The notes: generated by a model from the sequence alone, not told the origin. Positions 32,901-42,462 are shown, numbered from the stretch's first letter. The stretch: 64,000 nucleotides of DNA from Pestalotiopsis fici W106-1 (GCF_000516985.1 NW_006917102.1:1024643-1088642), one strand, 5' to 3'. Made by a program: numbers and translations.

Positions 32901-34507
32901 GACTTGAAGGTGGAGAGCGTGCCGGCATGAGGGCTGTTGCGGAATGCAAACGCTTGGAAGGCCTTCTTGGTGAGCTCCGAACTGAAAACCACAAAATTCA
33001 GACGACTGCTCTACACTTCCAACGCGAGGCCAGGGAAGCCCGCGAATCCGCCGCCAGCGAGGTTCACCGGGCACGCACTTCTACGCAAGCTGATCTCGAC
33101 GCTGCCAACAAGCAAGTGAATGAGGTGCGTGCCGAACTGGAAGAAGAGATCAACGTACTACGTGCTGAGCTCTCTCAGGCCGGCTTGGCCGCCGAGAGCT
33201 TCAAGCACCAACACGAGATTGTTCTTGAGGAAGAGGTGGCGAAATTCCGCGCTCAGATTGACCAAGTCAAGATGGATGCCGAGACAGCCAAGGCCCACCA
33301 TGACATGATGCTTGAGGAAGCACAGGTGACCAGCGCGGCTAGCCTCGAGGCCATGCTGGCTAAACACCAGAGCGAGATTGAAGATCTCCAAACCCGATAT
33401 GAACGCGAACTCGGCAATAGGACCGAGGATGCTCAACGTAACGAGTCAAACTTGTTGGAGCGTCTAAGCCTCTCGACGTCCAAGGTGGAGCACCTTCAGG
33501 ATCGCGTTGTCCATCTCGAAGAGAAGGTTCAGATTGCTCAAGAAGCAGCCAAGGCTGCAGCCCAAGCCGCGAAGGCCGCAGGTGCATCAGAAACTGCTGT
33601 CTCTCATGCCTCTGCCGATGCCAAACCACAAGCCGTCACTCAGGCTATGCAGCTTCCAGAGAAGATTTCTCCTCAAGCACTCCGCGAGTCCATCATGGTG
33701 TTGCAAGAACAGCTCCAAGCCAGGGAGCAGCACATTGAGGAGCTTGAACAGAAGGTGTCTAAACTTGACCCAGAAGCTGAGGTCAAGATCACCAAGCGTG
33801 ACGATGAAATCACCTGGCTTCGCGAGCTTCTGGCCGTGCGACACAGTGATCTTCAGGACATCATTGCAGCTCTGTCGGCCGAAGAATATGACAGAGAGGC
33901 CGTCAAGGATGCAACGATTCGCCTGAAGGCCAATCTTCAGATGGAAGAACAAGAACGCGAACGAGCACTCAACGGCGGTTCTGCCATCAATCTACCTGAA
34001 CTTGCTGCCGCCATCAAGGGTGCGGCAACACCACGAGTAGCCCAAGCTGTAGGCCCCTTGGCTGCCGCCTGGGGCAACTGGCGCAAAGGAAACCAACCTG
34101 CCTTGAACAACCTATCGAGCATGCTCTCGTCGCCTTCAGCTGGTAGAAATCAAACTCCTTCACGAAGCAAGCGAGCTCCCGCATCTCAAAACAGCCTGCT
34201 TTCTGGTCTCATGACGCCGCCAGCATCAGGCTTGCGTAACACCCCACCTGCGGAACAGAGCAAGCCACAGCCAACTGCTTTTGGTACTACTGGACGGCGA
34301 TACACGGCCGAGCAGTTTGCCAACCGTCCTCGAGGCTCATCTCTGACTGCACGACAAGCAGAAAAGCTTCCTGTGCCCACCACGCCCCCTCGGCGCATGC
34401 CCGAGCAGGAAGAGCCGGTAACGCCCCCAATGGCGGGACCAAGTGGCTATGATATCGATGCCAGCCACATTGAAGACTTTGATGATGCTGGTTTCTTCGA
34501 CGACTAG
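26981..34507 (+). CDS. Giant coiled-coil protein, 2,508 aa, single exon
   Basis: A 7.5-kb frame without introns starts at ATG 26981. Residues 1-1450 are low-complexity, rich in Ser, Pro and acidic residues, with many SP/TP sites. At about 860-990 there is an FN/FQ-rich stretch (NFGANSFQP, SEFQFPKSEF). At about 1270-1320 three GxSRFA motifs occur (GSRFAAAPP, GASRFASPP, GESRFAKSP). From about 1510 a helical part begins, and residues about 1690-2290 are a near-continuous coiled coil with heptads (RLRDQSGRLESEIDMRRAV, ELEERLRHQEQK-like). The C-terminal 200 residues are Pro-rich and end in an acidic tail (IEDFDDAGFFDD). Such proteins act as structural scaffolds (septum, polarity or spindle-pole). 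I do not recognise the family and give no name. Confidence 0.85.
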   Translation: MHYDSMIRHDQADDPAALPGLPKTSSSRPSTPPSATAARDSIGPLPVLVSELPESPAFSTSSTFDGSDDEISSSPALPSLQAPQLSERAREHLRRVDSPTSPTGSDDSSGQYVTASWGSPYPPNTRIHLRRQSSSSEASDDSPIHQLELTTPFLRGTTSLLPTSQVQSPPSILSESAAVLLNRARRPVRGITEDWIRAHTTNDLTSEHRHWLSDGDFSEHSSLSGSNSGDEAAWFEDTDPRTPRPSRSSARHISRQRLAPPRHPRPRSSTETLRQSAHPTPLKKAMDSLSVDTSNVGQDVAAVHTPVSAAGTTDKSEIPQNNEQSSLLVPAHPPATPTKVAKVPISQTPRIRKKVPWKGKNIMVHLPRDDQRGLPGRGPIPLTSAQMQDMLREWTELGYNTRGFDLQGPGDISNASLDPLENYSMSRNEWPSPDDIVNERSGRKYAVLLPDLNAWKDYVNELQEAKLRALGVSFGDEEPAPLPSVSPNPSNANPQMPNQYPPLPFSPPIPTGSATSSGPQGFPFPGAFHGTSATQSPTIPSMASPLSFAGLQGKFNPRASISISPNELPFHFSGQPSPHGFSPRDMLLQQQLHRAGSPSIMNLSSLVSPTSPFHHDGTPSPLGLHQRHQSLQYPMLPHQQLQRQDSARASPRLQDLREEEETQSNPYEDHSPSKTPEPAPFIKHNASASLQREIDDAEYHLEEQFREQLEHEDYSPHQGPDKNNYGLVDPAQVPLPGHPGGPSVHFGNFGNDPNEGPVLHHPRPHSRGHSLTQKPFFDSDEARDSAGDSTKGRLLTVKEQRGDESYEVETNPSNLGTPLSTFGLVNNMHERSISTTSNPWADARSFNGDKPSSRRSSHTSKPSLTKLNANATEFKFNPTSNFVPGQFNFGANSFQPTASTFQPAAFQASTSSHFSAPSTSSSKGRINAAAPVFSPGQSEFQFPKSEFSLPAKSDFNFSAAAPKFNPVAPSFQPSVFSGSVTSAAASGQDSDNHHGSIFGSIDLKLSDTGLPATGKRSKAIPIVRPASRHKSPTPVPTAEPVEEFDKDGRPTDTSRRGKKFRDDVDDGDEVPLFAEPTPEPEALMATQAKASAQDEVAEEDKPEPEDEDNDVIGDTTLDSTVLSESTDTKVPSEIHDTKTTTSPSATSPEQDQINWAPFEFRNELDVQDFNNARPFGDFEVVDRSHEKSLSGGLSAVAQPFMPGGFTFGAPNPVATPFEPSFKAQPPTMAQPDESEDDRGASPTPGPEPRTVEADTTTVHREPTPEPERTSQTLKSGLAGSRFAAAPPRQGLGASRFASPPPPPVPVHRGLGESRFAKSPSPVSDEDEEEAPVPETANGASELQSFNESIPSPHSPPPITTVPEEVEESSKEHELTFEEIDAVMQHMKETDPTMGVNRSVKVSPAPVWRRPRSPVRTVSLAAIPKFSPLRLPHQEHMGRGDARSPSPHPYRSLPLEPGPALLEEDEFEDPFVARPRSRASPPYEVDGPVHHLGGGNITEDEEWDRAFTADEQDKLEERAHYFNGHVQDLVGDMLTDRLDPLEKSLATIQQALLAMAGRTPSSRHERRSERRSVSAEVQESDADDEDDEVPMTRKSMSPQRNRKMEQIRFAVMEALNQHHASRALQSVMEQPEPTPSIDNTSVLKELQDMREQLNQSLRVDFPAEDLRNVVEAAVQNRMPPTPPPVVQDDEEATKKMAEMQATILELEQRLRDQSGRLESEIDMRRAVEDRSFELRRSLDQAETKIEVEIMNRSVYDQRVHDLEERLRHQEQKTDNELHGRRDAEDRLSEIQRLLRISSEEEDRLRAVVEEREQKIRAVEQTAGKSAMRLALLEAAQSNADKTQIDLTNRLNATDDELRGARQEARHWRSEAEHARDSARRQTDDLITAVDESKHLRKVIDTLNVQLSETEKIRENWRVKFVSMQDDMAHAVREITEENSRRLKKEQALIARQEVLDARLQAESRTRERLEAELERLEGGERAGMRAVAECKRLEGLLGELRTENHKIQTTALHFQREAREARESAASEVHRARTSTQADLDAANKQVNEVRAELEEEINVLRAELSQAGLAAESFKHQHEIVLEEEVAKFRAQIDQVKMDAETAKAHHDMMLEEAQVTSAASLEAMLAKHQSEIEDLQTRYERELGNRTEDAQRNESNLLERLSLSTSKVEHLQDRVVHLEEKVQIAQEAAKAAAQAAKAAGASETAVSHASADAKPQAVTQAMQLPEKISPQALRESIMVLQEQLQAREQHIEELEQKVSKLDPEAEVKITKRDDEITWLRELLAVRHSDLQDIIAALSAEEYDREAVKDATIRLKANLQMEEQERERALNGGSAINLPELAAAIKGAATPRVAQAVGPLAAAWGNWRKGNQPALNNLSSMLSSPSAGRNQTPSRSKRAPASQNSLLSGLMTPPASGLRNTPPAEQSKPQPTAFGTTGRRYTAEQFANRPRGSSLTARQAEKLPVPTTPPRRMPEQEEPVTPPMAGPSGYDIDASHIEDFDDAGFFDD

Positions 34508-35522
34508 CCTACCAAATGTTAGTCTCGAAGGAACTGAGTAACGAAGCAGGCATCGGTTCTACTATATAATCTCATTTGTGAAGAAACCAAAAATGGAAAA
34601 AGGGATGAGGCGGCCATGGGGAATCAACTTGGTCTTTAAAGGCCGCTTGATGCATTCTCCCAGCGATGTTGCCCACATCGATTGGCTATACCCATTCTGC
34701 GAGCTAGATTGATACCCACTACACCGCATGTATTTGCTTTTCGCACTGCACAGCGACTATATGACCTAATTTTCAAAAAAGCACAAACACGATCCCTTCA
34801 CGCGATTTCACTTCGCAACAAGTTGGCCATCGACGGATACAATCATCTGGGCACAAACACCTTTTTGCCGCTTTTGAACTGTATTTGCGATGCCACTTTT
34901 TTTTTTCATCTCTTTTGTATTTTTGCATAGCCAGGCATAATGAAAAGAGGCCTTTTTTTCGCTCGTTTTGTATGCTATTCAGAGACATGATGGCAAATTC
35001 AAGGTGGCTATTTTGAACGAAGAGAGAGTACGATAAATTGCAGAGAAATCAGCCATTGAGAAAATAATATATTGTAAAATTGTAATGGATCCAAAATGAA
35101 AAATGTGCTGTTTTTGAACGTAGAATGATGCTTGATTTCAACGTTGCAGGTTTTTGTTTGTCTCTTACGGCCAATACTCTACATCCCCACAATCTTCAGG
35201 CAGCCATGTCACATAGTTATTGACCCTTGCACTCAAAGTTGCTAGCTAAGGCATCTCTGAACTAATTCTTGGCAATGACTCCCTCAGGTGTATTCAAAGA
35301 AGTGAAATGTAATAAAGAGAAACAGTTGGCACCATCTGCCTCTCTTTTCTTCCCCAGAATCAACCCATATACATCTCCGGCCTATATGAGACCAGTCAAC
35401 TCGTTTTCTCACGACTCAACAAGGATCAATACTTCAACCCAGGTTCTGACGCCTCGACTACGAAAACAGCTATCGCGACACACAAGTATTGCGGTTCAGC
35501 TCTTGAATAGATAATCGCAACT
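34508..35522. other. 1-kb spacer, no gene seen
   Basis: This is the 3' flank of the large gene and the promoter of the nucleotidyltransferase gene. Only short AT-rich frames are present. Confidence 0.45.
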
Positions 35523-36629
35523 ATGAATTTCTTCAGACCAAAGTCTGGTGAAACTGCGCCCTTGGAAAGATACATTAACCAGGTTTGGAATGGTCGCCAG
35601 TCAGTCAACCCGTTTGGCGAAAGGCCTTCGACGGCCGAACCAGTCGCGACGCTCCGGAAAGGACGCAAGAATCGTATCATTTACTACATTGGTTCATTCA
35701 ATCCCCCGCATGTCGGACATTTGGCGCTGGTAGATCATGTATTTTCCAACACAAAAGCTTCCCTATCTGGTGGGGACACGTCGGCGGACGACCTGAATGC
35801 CGTCGCCCTCATTGTTATTCCTCATGGGCAATACTGGCTAGAGCGCAAAGCACGGCGCGCCGCCATGGAAGCCGAAGCAGCAATGTACCCTCGAGGACGC
35901 GGCAGGGGAAAGAACCGCGGTCATGCAAACAGGGGTGCGAGAACGGCTACCCCAAAGAACGAAAAAGAGGCAAAGGAGTTACAACTCCCCCTCGAACAGC
36001 GCCTCGAGCTCGTACGTGACGGTGTACCCGACGACTTGGTCCGCAGCGGTGTCTGGCTGTTTCCGGCGGACCTGGGCGAGTGGTGGAATCTTCATCCACG
36101 GCTCATACGCGCTTGCGAGGCCGACGGCTTTGACGTCGAGTACATTGAGCTCCTGGGCCCGGACTACGTGCAACGCGACATGCCGCGGAGTTCGGGCATG
36201 CACGGTGTGGTGACGAGTAATGTCTGTCGGAGGGCTGATTTTGTAGTGGACTCACCAGCGCCGGAAGGAGGGGGTATCGGAGGTGACCTGTTGACTTTGC
36301 ATGGTTATACCGATTGGGCGTTGGTGAGAGGGGGTGGTGATGTGGCCAAGCCCGGAGACGAGCCGACTACACAAGATCAAAGCCAAGCAGGGCCACCGAT
36401 CGCCATCGACAAGAATAGCAAAGTCTTTGTCTGTCAGGGTGGCAAAGATTTGGCATATCGGATATGGTTCGTACAATGCGATGAGCCACACTTGGACCCA
36501 GACATTAGTTCGACGAGTCTGAGGCGGCTGATCAAGGATGCGGATGTGGAAGTACTAGAAGAGACTGTGCAGAATATCGCGATGAGTCCTGCAAAACTCG
36601 CCAAGTTGGTGAGGGAAATGAGAAAGTAG
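35523..36629 (+). CDS. NMNAT-like nucleotidyltransferase (HxGH/ISSTxxR)
   Basis: Single exon, 368 aa. The nucleotidyltransferase alpha/beta-phosphodiesterase fold is marked by YYIGSFNPPHVGHL (HxGH, His63 and His66) and by ISSTSLRR near residue 328 (ISSTxxR), both used to bind the nucleotide triphosphate. These motifs belong to nicotinamide/nicotinate mononucleotide adenylyltransferases and related cytidylyltransferases. Compared with housekeeping NMNATs it carries a basic RG-rich insert after the first strands (RGRGRGKNRGHANRGARTA, residues about 122-140) and an N-terminal extension of about 50 residues. A role in NAD synthesis or in another nucleotidyl transfer cannot be separated from sequence alone. 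Confidence 0.82.
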   Translation: MNFFRPKSGETAPLERYINQVWNGRQSVNPFGERPSTAEPVATLRKGRKNRIIYYIGSFNPPHVGHLALVDHVFSNTKASLSGGDTSADDLNAVALIVIPHGQYWLERKARRAAMEAEAAMYPRGRGRGKNRGHANRGARTATPKNEKEAKELQLPLEQRLELVRDGVPDDLVRSGVWLFPADLGEWWNLHPRLIRACEADGFDVEYIELLGPDYVQRDMPRSSGMHGVVTSNVCRRADFVVDSPAPEGGGIGGDLLTLHGYTDWALVRGGGDVAKPGDEPTTQDQSQAGPPIAIDKNSKVFVCQGGKDLAYRIWFVQCDEPHLDPDISSTSLRRLIKDADVEVLEETVQNIAMSPAKLAKLVREMRK

Positions 36630-37587
36630 ATGAGAAAAAGAATCCGATTGCCGTAGGCACATGCTGTAACCCATCTTCTCAAACCACATAATCGGCTTCC
36701 AACAATTGCCGAATCCAGATCTCGAAGAACTGTTTCATCTTTCAACAAACAGTCGGATTCTTGCACGTCTGAACCCCGGAGCAGTGGCATGATGAAATCT
36801 CCGTACCATAGTCTATTTTTCATGTCTGAGCCATCATGAGCCCGCTTCAGTTTCTACTCACGTTCTATAGTTCCCCAAATCTGGTCACTGGATCTTGCGA
36901 TAACATCCGCCTCTGTCCTGAACTCCAGGTACCGGACTCATGCCCTTATCCAGACCGCCTCGTACCTCCACAAGTCCCATGAGGTCTGCAGTCTCCGGTA
37001 CAGACTGGCAGTCAGCATCCACCGCCGCCTCAAACGGATCCAGTATTGAGCAAAAGCATGTCCCATCCAGGAGAAAGATGGCATCCTGCGCTATGTCAAT
37101 CATGTGGTGCTGGAAAATACATTTCCCCTTCAGCCAGCCTCAAATTATCCCACACACAGTAAGACTCGCAGGCTTCTCCCGGAGGGTTTTCCCTCACCCT
37201 CGTCTGGACCACTCGCAATATCAACTGGGATTCGATTCCCCATGCTGAACACAAACAAGTCGACTTGCATAAAATACAACACTCTCTATTGCAGGATATG
37301 GGGTTGCTTAGGTAGGTATATATTTATTAAAGATCCGGGCAAAATCAAAGACCTTCCTTCAGACACTCGAACGTAATAGTACTCCAGAAGACTTTCTGAA
37401 ACATGATGTGCGACAATATTTTGTGAATGGAACGTTGTACTAAGAAGAAGGTCTGGTCTTTAGCACGTTGACACGGTGATCGTTCTTTCCCACCACCTCT
37501 GCCTCCGGCGTTTACATGAGCCGCTCGCTCTTTCCGCCAACTTCCACTCCCCGTTTTTCGATTTCCCACAAACTTTTTTCTGTCTAG
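36630..37587. other. 0.95-kb spacer, no gene called
   Basis: It may contain an unrecognised first exon of the RING/proline-repeat gene that follows (its frame opens at 37588 behind a CTGTCTAG acceptor). No CxxC motif is visible in any forward frame from 37440 to 37587. Confidence 0.35.
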
Positions 37588-38384
37588 AGAATCTCAGTAG
37601 ATTCTACTACTGCATCGCACAAAGACTGCAAAACGGAACAACTCGCAGACCAGCAAAAAGAGAAGTGCCCAATTTGTCAACATAGCATAATGCTGCCACA
37701 CACAGGCTCGAGATCGAGTGCCTTGGGAGAGGTTAGTTTTTTTTTTTCCTCCCCTCGGGGGGTATGTTTTCTTCTATATTTTCTTTATGCTAACGGTACA
37801 ACTAGGCGCAGCCCTCTGGCGCTCCACCCGCAGCAGCAACTTCAGTTCAGCCATCAGCACTCTCTCCATCATCCGAGTCGTTCAATGCCTCCAGGAGACA
37901 AACACCACCGCACCCACTGGTCCGCCATGCCGGACGCGCATCAACGACTTTGCGGGCATCACAGTATCCAGCGCGTCAGTCCGTGGTCGGCCTACCGCCA
38001 CGACCACCATCTAGCATGCAGCAGTCTCCGGCGAGCTTGCCACCAGCGCAACCACGGCATCCAACGGGCCAATTCCTGGGCGGCTTGCCACCACGACAAC
38101 CATCTAGCATGCAGAAGTCTCCAGAGAACTTGCCACCAGCGCAACCACAGTCTCCAATGCGGCAGTCCGTGGGTGGCCTGCCACCACACAATCATGGGTC
38201 TCCTGAATCAGATCTAGAGCTTGAGAATGCCATTGCAGCTACTGATCAAGCCCGGCAGCTTTACCGTGCTCGGCTAGACCAAAATGCGCATTCAAATTTT
38301 CAAAATTGGGCTCCGCGCTCTCAAAAAAGGGCAGAGAGACGTTTGCAATCAATGGCAAGAAGGTTGAGAGGCTCAGGAGCATGA
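37588..38384 (+). CDS. RING-like protein with 31-residue Pro-rich repeats (5' end unresolved)
   Basis: The readable exons are 37588-37731 and 37806-38384; the 74-nt intron has GTTAGT, a GCTAAC branch point and an ACTAG acceptor and keeps phase. Exon 1 contains SHKDC-KTEQLADQQKEK-CPIC, which aligns with the second half of a RING finger; the expected C-x-H pair in front is replaced by Ser and Thr, and no first CxxC is found. Exon 2 has a 93-bp repeat encoding GGLPPRQPSSMQKSPENLPP-like units. It ends in a helical basic tail (RQLYRARLDQNAH, RAERRLQSMARRLRG). As in the 13.4-kb gene, the intron comes shortly after CPIC and before the repeats, suggesting common descent. It may be a degenerate paralogue. 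Confidence 0.5.
37989..38190 (+). repeat. 93-bp coding minisatellite, two copies plus part
   Basis: Units start at 37989, 38082 and 38175 (period 93 bp, 31 codons). The core CTAGCATGCAG recurs at 38011 and 38104. Confidence 0.9.
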
Positions 38385-39353
38385 GGAGCGGATTCGCATC
38401 GAGCGGATCAAGTCTTTGATAATATCAACTTTTTTGTAACATAGTTATCCGGCCACATTGCAATGGAAACCGATTTGCCTTGAATGATCTCTGTAACTTA
38501 ATCAAGTGTTACTTTTCGAATTTACGTTTGGTGATAGATGTATTAGGATGGCACTTTCGCGTTTCATTTGACGATAATTACCCGTTTTGGATATATTTGA
38601 GTGTTTTTATTTGTTGATATGTCCGAAGAATAAGTTTTTGAAGAAAATGGACAAATCAACGCCATAGTCTTTGTAAAGCAAAGAAGTTTTAAAAGTTGTT
38701 ATCGTTGTCATCTGTTTTATCGGGCTATAATAGGGAGCTTCTGGCTGTACCTAGGAGTTTCTGTAAGTTGTTGGAATCGATACTTTCTAACTTTAACCAG
38801 GAGTGGTTCTTGTAAGCTGCTGCAAATAAGCTGCAGTATGTCGAGGCATAGGAATGTATCATGTCAAGAAGAGCACAATGCAAGGTTCTGTCGAACAGCA
38901 TAATGGCCACCAGAAATTGCACCATTAAGTCCCGAGATGGAGTGTATCTTTACCGCGAGAGTGGTGAGAATAGCTGCCATGGCCATGACCAGCATTGCCG
39001 AAAACCAAACTCAACCAATTCTTGGCCGCTCGCAGGGGATAAGCTGGGTATGGAGGGATGTTGAGAAGTTCGATATCCTTGGCGAGATGATTCTCTCAAG
39101 ACCGGTCATAATACAGATCCGAAGAGGCGCCTTGCTTACATACCTAGGTAGGTAGCGTTCTCAAGGCGTCGCTATGCAGGTGAGCGTCTGCATGTAAGTA
39201 ATTGATACATGAGCCAATGTAATGCTTAGGTGAAACCTGTCATTTTGAAAAGTTTCTCAATAGCTTTTGGTCAGCATATGACTGTGCGACTTGCCCATAT
39301 GTTGCCATGTAAAAAGCATATTTTCAATTTGCTAGACACAACCAACATATCAA
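38385..39353. other. 0.97-kb spacer, no gene seen
   Basis: AT-rich convergent spacer between the RING-like gene and the amidohydrolase gene. Confidence 0.5.
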
Positions 39354-40936
39354 CTACTGATCTTCCAGCAATGCTTTTCTGTTCATATGATATCCATCGA
39401 TAGTCGTGTCCTCTGCCGTCTTGAAATCAATGCCCTTCTCCCTCTCGAGAAGCTTCTTCCGGCTCCCCAGAACATTACGTGCCACTTCCTTCCATGTGAT
39501 CCTTGTCCCGGGCTTGATTTGGCTCTTTGCTGCATTCGGAGCCGCAACCACGTCCACGTCGACGAGCTTACCCCCTTCCTTGCGCACAACGCCATCAATT
39601 ATGACAGCATCAATATCGCCCGGGTTGCTGTGAATCACAATAGCAGCGACCGGGTCCTCCTCGGCCGCAGCGAGCATACTCGGAGTCTCGCCGTCGAAAA
39701 TCACAATGTCGGCCTTGAACCCTTCTTTGAGAGTCCCAATCTCGCCCTCGAGACCACACGCCTTGGCCCCGCCCAGTGTACCCAGGTTAAAGACCTGTTC
39801 GGCCGAGAATCCGACCTTGCGCGTCCACAGGCCCTTGCGCGTGAGTTCCTCGCCGCGATCGCCCCGCGCCGCTTGGAGGAGGAGGCGCATCTGTCCCGGG
39901 ATACCCGCGACGCCCCAGCTGTGGCAGTCGACGCCGATGCTGGCGTTTGCATAGTGATCGTCGCGCAGAGCGACGGCGACGCGGCCCATCTGCAGCTCGG
40001 TATTGGGCGTGCTCGAGACGCGGGCGCCGGAGCGCCGGTACCGCTCCCCGTCGCCTTGGTGCGGCCAGTTGGCGTGCGACAGGAGCACGTCCGGGCCCAG
40101 CAGCCCGTGCGAGTCGAGGATCTGGACCGCCGTGGGCGCGTCTTCGTCCCCTGCCATCAGCCCGCCGATGGTGTGTGTCGTGATGATCTTGGCCTTTCCC
40201 TGCGCCGGGTCCCGCAGCTTGGCGTACAGCGGCTTGAGCACCTCGGCGGGCGAGTACAGGTCGTCGTTGGCGTAGCCAATGTGGACTCGGCCATGACCGT
40301 ACGGGCCGCCCCGGGCTAGCGCCTGGTAGTCGGCAAATGTCTCGTCTGAAGCGGCGCCCTCGGTCTTCCACGGTTCGCGGGACTTGAGTCTTTGGGGCGG
40401 AGTGTAGCAGTATACTGCACGTAACCCTGAAGACAGTAGAGCTTGAGTTGCAGCTTGGGCTATTGGAGTGGCATTAGCTTGTGAAGATCTTGGTCGTGTC
40501 ATGCATCATGACTACTTGGCTAATACTCACGATATTCTGGAGTAACATTGCAGTGAGAATGATCAACCAGAGTTGTTGTCCCGGCCTCAATAGACTCCAG
40601 CGCTCCCGATAGCTGGCCCCAGAAGAGATCCTCGGGGGACCAGAGAACCGAGCCGGCATTGCCCCGGGGAAGGTATTCAATGAGGGTCTCGTTGGCATGC
40701 ATGCCCTTGTACTGCGTCTGCCAGAGGTGGCGATGGGTATCGATAAAGCCCGGGCTGACAATCTTGCCGCGGCAGTCAATGACCTTGATATCTGAATCCA
40801 CGTCAATGTGCTCGGCGATGCCGGAGATGAGCTGGCCCTCTACGAGCAGGTCTGCTTGGGTGGGCACGACGTGATTGTTTGCGTCGTGGATCAGCAGGAC
40901 ACCGCCGCGCAACAGCATTCTTGACTTGGAACTCAT
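39354..40936 (-). CDS. Metal-dependent amidohydrolase (cytosine/guanine deaminase-like)
   Basis: The exons are 40936-40531 and 40477-39354, giving 509 aa; the 53-nt intron has GTGAGT...ACAAG. The N-terminal beta-sandwich part (GGVLLIHDANNHVVPTQADL) is followed by GKIVSPGFIDTHRHLW, where His68 and His70 are the metal-binding HxH. Further ligands expected for this fold are seen in ITTHTIGG, LLSHANW and GVDCHSWG. The C-terminal composite domain has GLEGEIGTLKEGFKADIVIF, typical of the atrazine chlorohydrolase/SsnA/guanine-deaminase branch of the superfamily. The substrate is probably a heterocycle or related C-N bond compound; it cannot be fixed from sequence. The minus-strand 5' end (MSSKSRMLLRGG) is a normal start. 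The gene is GC-rich in its second exon, which opens long antisense frames. Confidence 0.88.
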
Positions 40937-41892
40937 CTCGGAGGAATGTTGTGCAGATTTCTAGGTCGAAATTACTTGTTGTTCAGTATTGATGATCTTT
41001 ATATAATGATTCAATGGCATGGTGAGCTTTTGTCAAAGTACGCTCACGGTCCTGGCCTTTATATACTCGAGGATCCACCCATAGACAAAGCTCAAGTATT
41101 TCAGGTCATCGTCATACTTGGCATATAGTATATTGATCGCATGGACTTTGGCGGCCATATGCCTTACGGACAAGCGGCCGCTTCGCACCATGTTAGAGTA
41201 TAGTCCGCCCGAACTTGAAAGCAGTAGAGTCGATTCTAACTCCGTGCTATGCTCCGGGTTCCCCCCACAGCCAAGCTGTTCTGCTCGCGCGCCGAATTGT
41301 CCGAGCTAGTAGAGTGGATTACTAACGCCGCCGATGTTACTAATCGGTAATGTGTGATGGTTAGACTTTTACATAGATATAGAAGACCGATAGTTGGAGC
41401 TAGACATAGGCTATTCGGTTATGAACAAGCGCGTCTCAATGTGTGACTTGAAATGAGCGTCGGGTAGTCTGTATGGACGGTCTTGAGGACAGACAATTGA
41501 TTACCCGACACAGTGGAGCATAGTATTGAATTGCGAGTTGACCATGCCATGTCTAAGCCTGTGGGCCAATTAGAGCTTTCAAGTCATAGGTAATATTCTG
41601 GTATGGTGAGACGCATTGTGTGTTTGGATTTTCTGCATGGGGTAGTATAGTATTATTGGATGCCTTGTAAATCAAGACTTGTTCCGTAATGGTATCTACC
41701 ACGGAGATAGATTGCACTTTCACCAGTTGACAATGCATGCAGACAGGTTTATGTAAAGGAGTGTGAATCGATTATGATTAAGTCTCTATGCTAATGCTTC
41801 TCATGTCGATGATGCTTATGCTATTGCACCCAAAAATTCCCAAAGACGCCGTCCATGCATACAAATCGTGAATTACTTTTTTGACAAGTCGT
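40937..41892. other. 0.96-kb spacer, no gene seen
   Basis: This is the promoter side of the amidohydrolase and the 3' flank of the cerato-platanin gene, both on the minus strand. Confidence 0.5.
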
Positions 41893-42462
41893 TTACAGAC
41901 CACAGTTGCTGACGGCAACCTGGGTAGCAGTGGCGTCGACGCGACCGAGGGCGACAGCCTGGCCGTTAGTCAGGGCGTTCATAGCGTCCAGGGCAATGTT
42001 GAAGCCAGCGGCGGCGTGGTCAATGGCGAGAACATTGATGGTCTTGCCGTTGTAGCTGAGCTGCCAGCAGGTACCGCACTATTGAAAGGAGTCGGGTCAG
42101 CGTTCCATTCACCGTCAAGTACCCGCAGTGGAGATAGTGTATAGTATAGGAGTTGGCTTACCTGGTCAGAGTTCCAGCCGGACACGGCAGCGGCAGCACC
42201 GATGTAAGGGAAGCCGGCAACGGCACCCTGAGTTTGCCAGCCGTATCTGGTGATGAGGCCGTTGGCGCCATCAGAGCAGGAGACGGCCGTCATCGAGCGG
42301 CTGGCATCATCGTAGCCAGTGTCGTAGGCGACTGTTGTGTGATTGTTAGTAATGGTCGTCAAGACATGCATTTGCCCGGTTGTATCCGTTGATGGACCTA
42401 CCAGTATCGGCCGCGGCAACGGCGGCGAGAGCGAGAACGCTGGCGATCTTGGAGAAGAACAT
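41893..42462 (-). CDS. Cerato-platanin family secreted protein
   Basis: The exons are 42462-42402, 42331-42162 and 42078-41893, giving 138 aa, the usual size for this family. The introns are 70 and 83 nt. The signal peptide is [17 protein letters not shown]. The mature protein starts [17 protein letters not shown] and has the family core [48 protein letters not shown], the [18 protein letters not shown] block and a C-terminal VAVSNCGL. The four Cys match the two conserved disulphides. Cerato-platanins are small beta-barrel, expansin-like proteins of the wall and medium that bind chitin oligomers and are recognised by plants as elicitors; Trichoderma Sm1/Epl1 is a close match in layout. A TATA-like box lies upstream. 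Confidence 0.96.

Noticed and set aside
39387..40319. 310-codon plus-strand frame over the amidohydrolase
   Set aside because: It is antisense to a GC-rich exon with an unambiguous amidohydrolase reading, and it has no protein-like motif.
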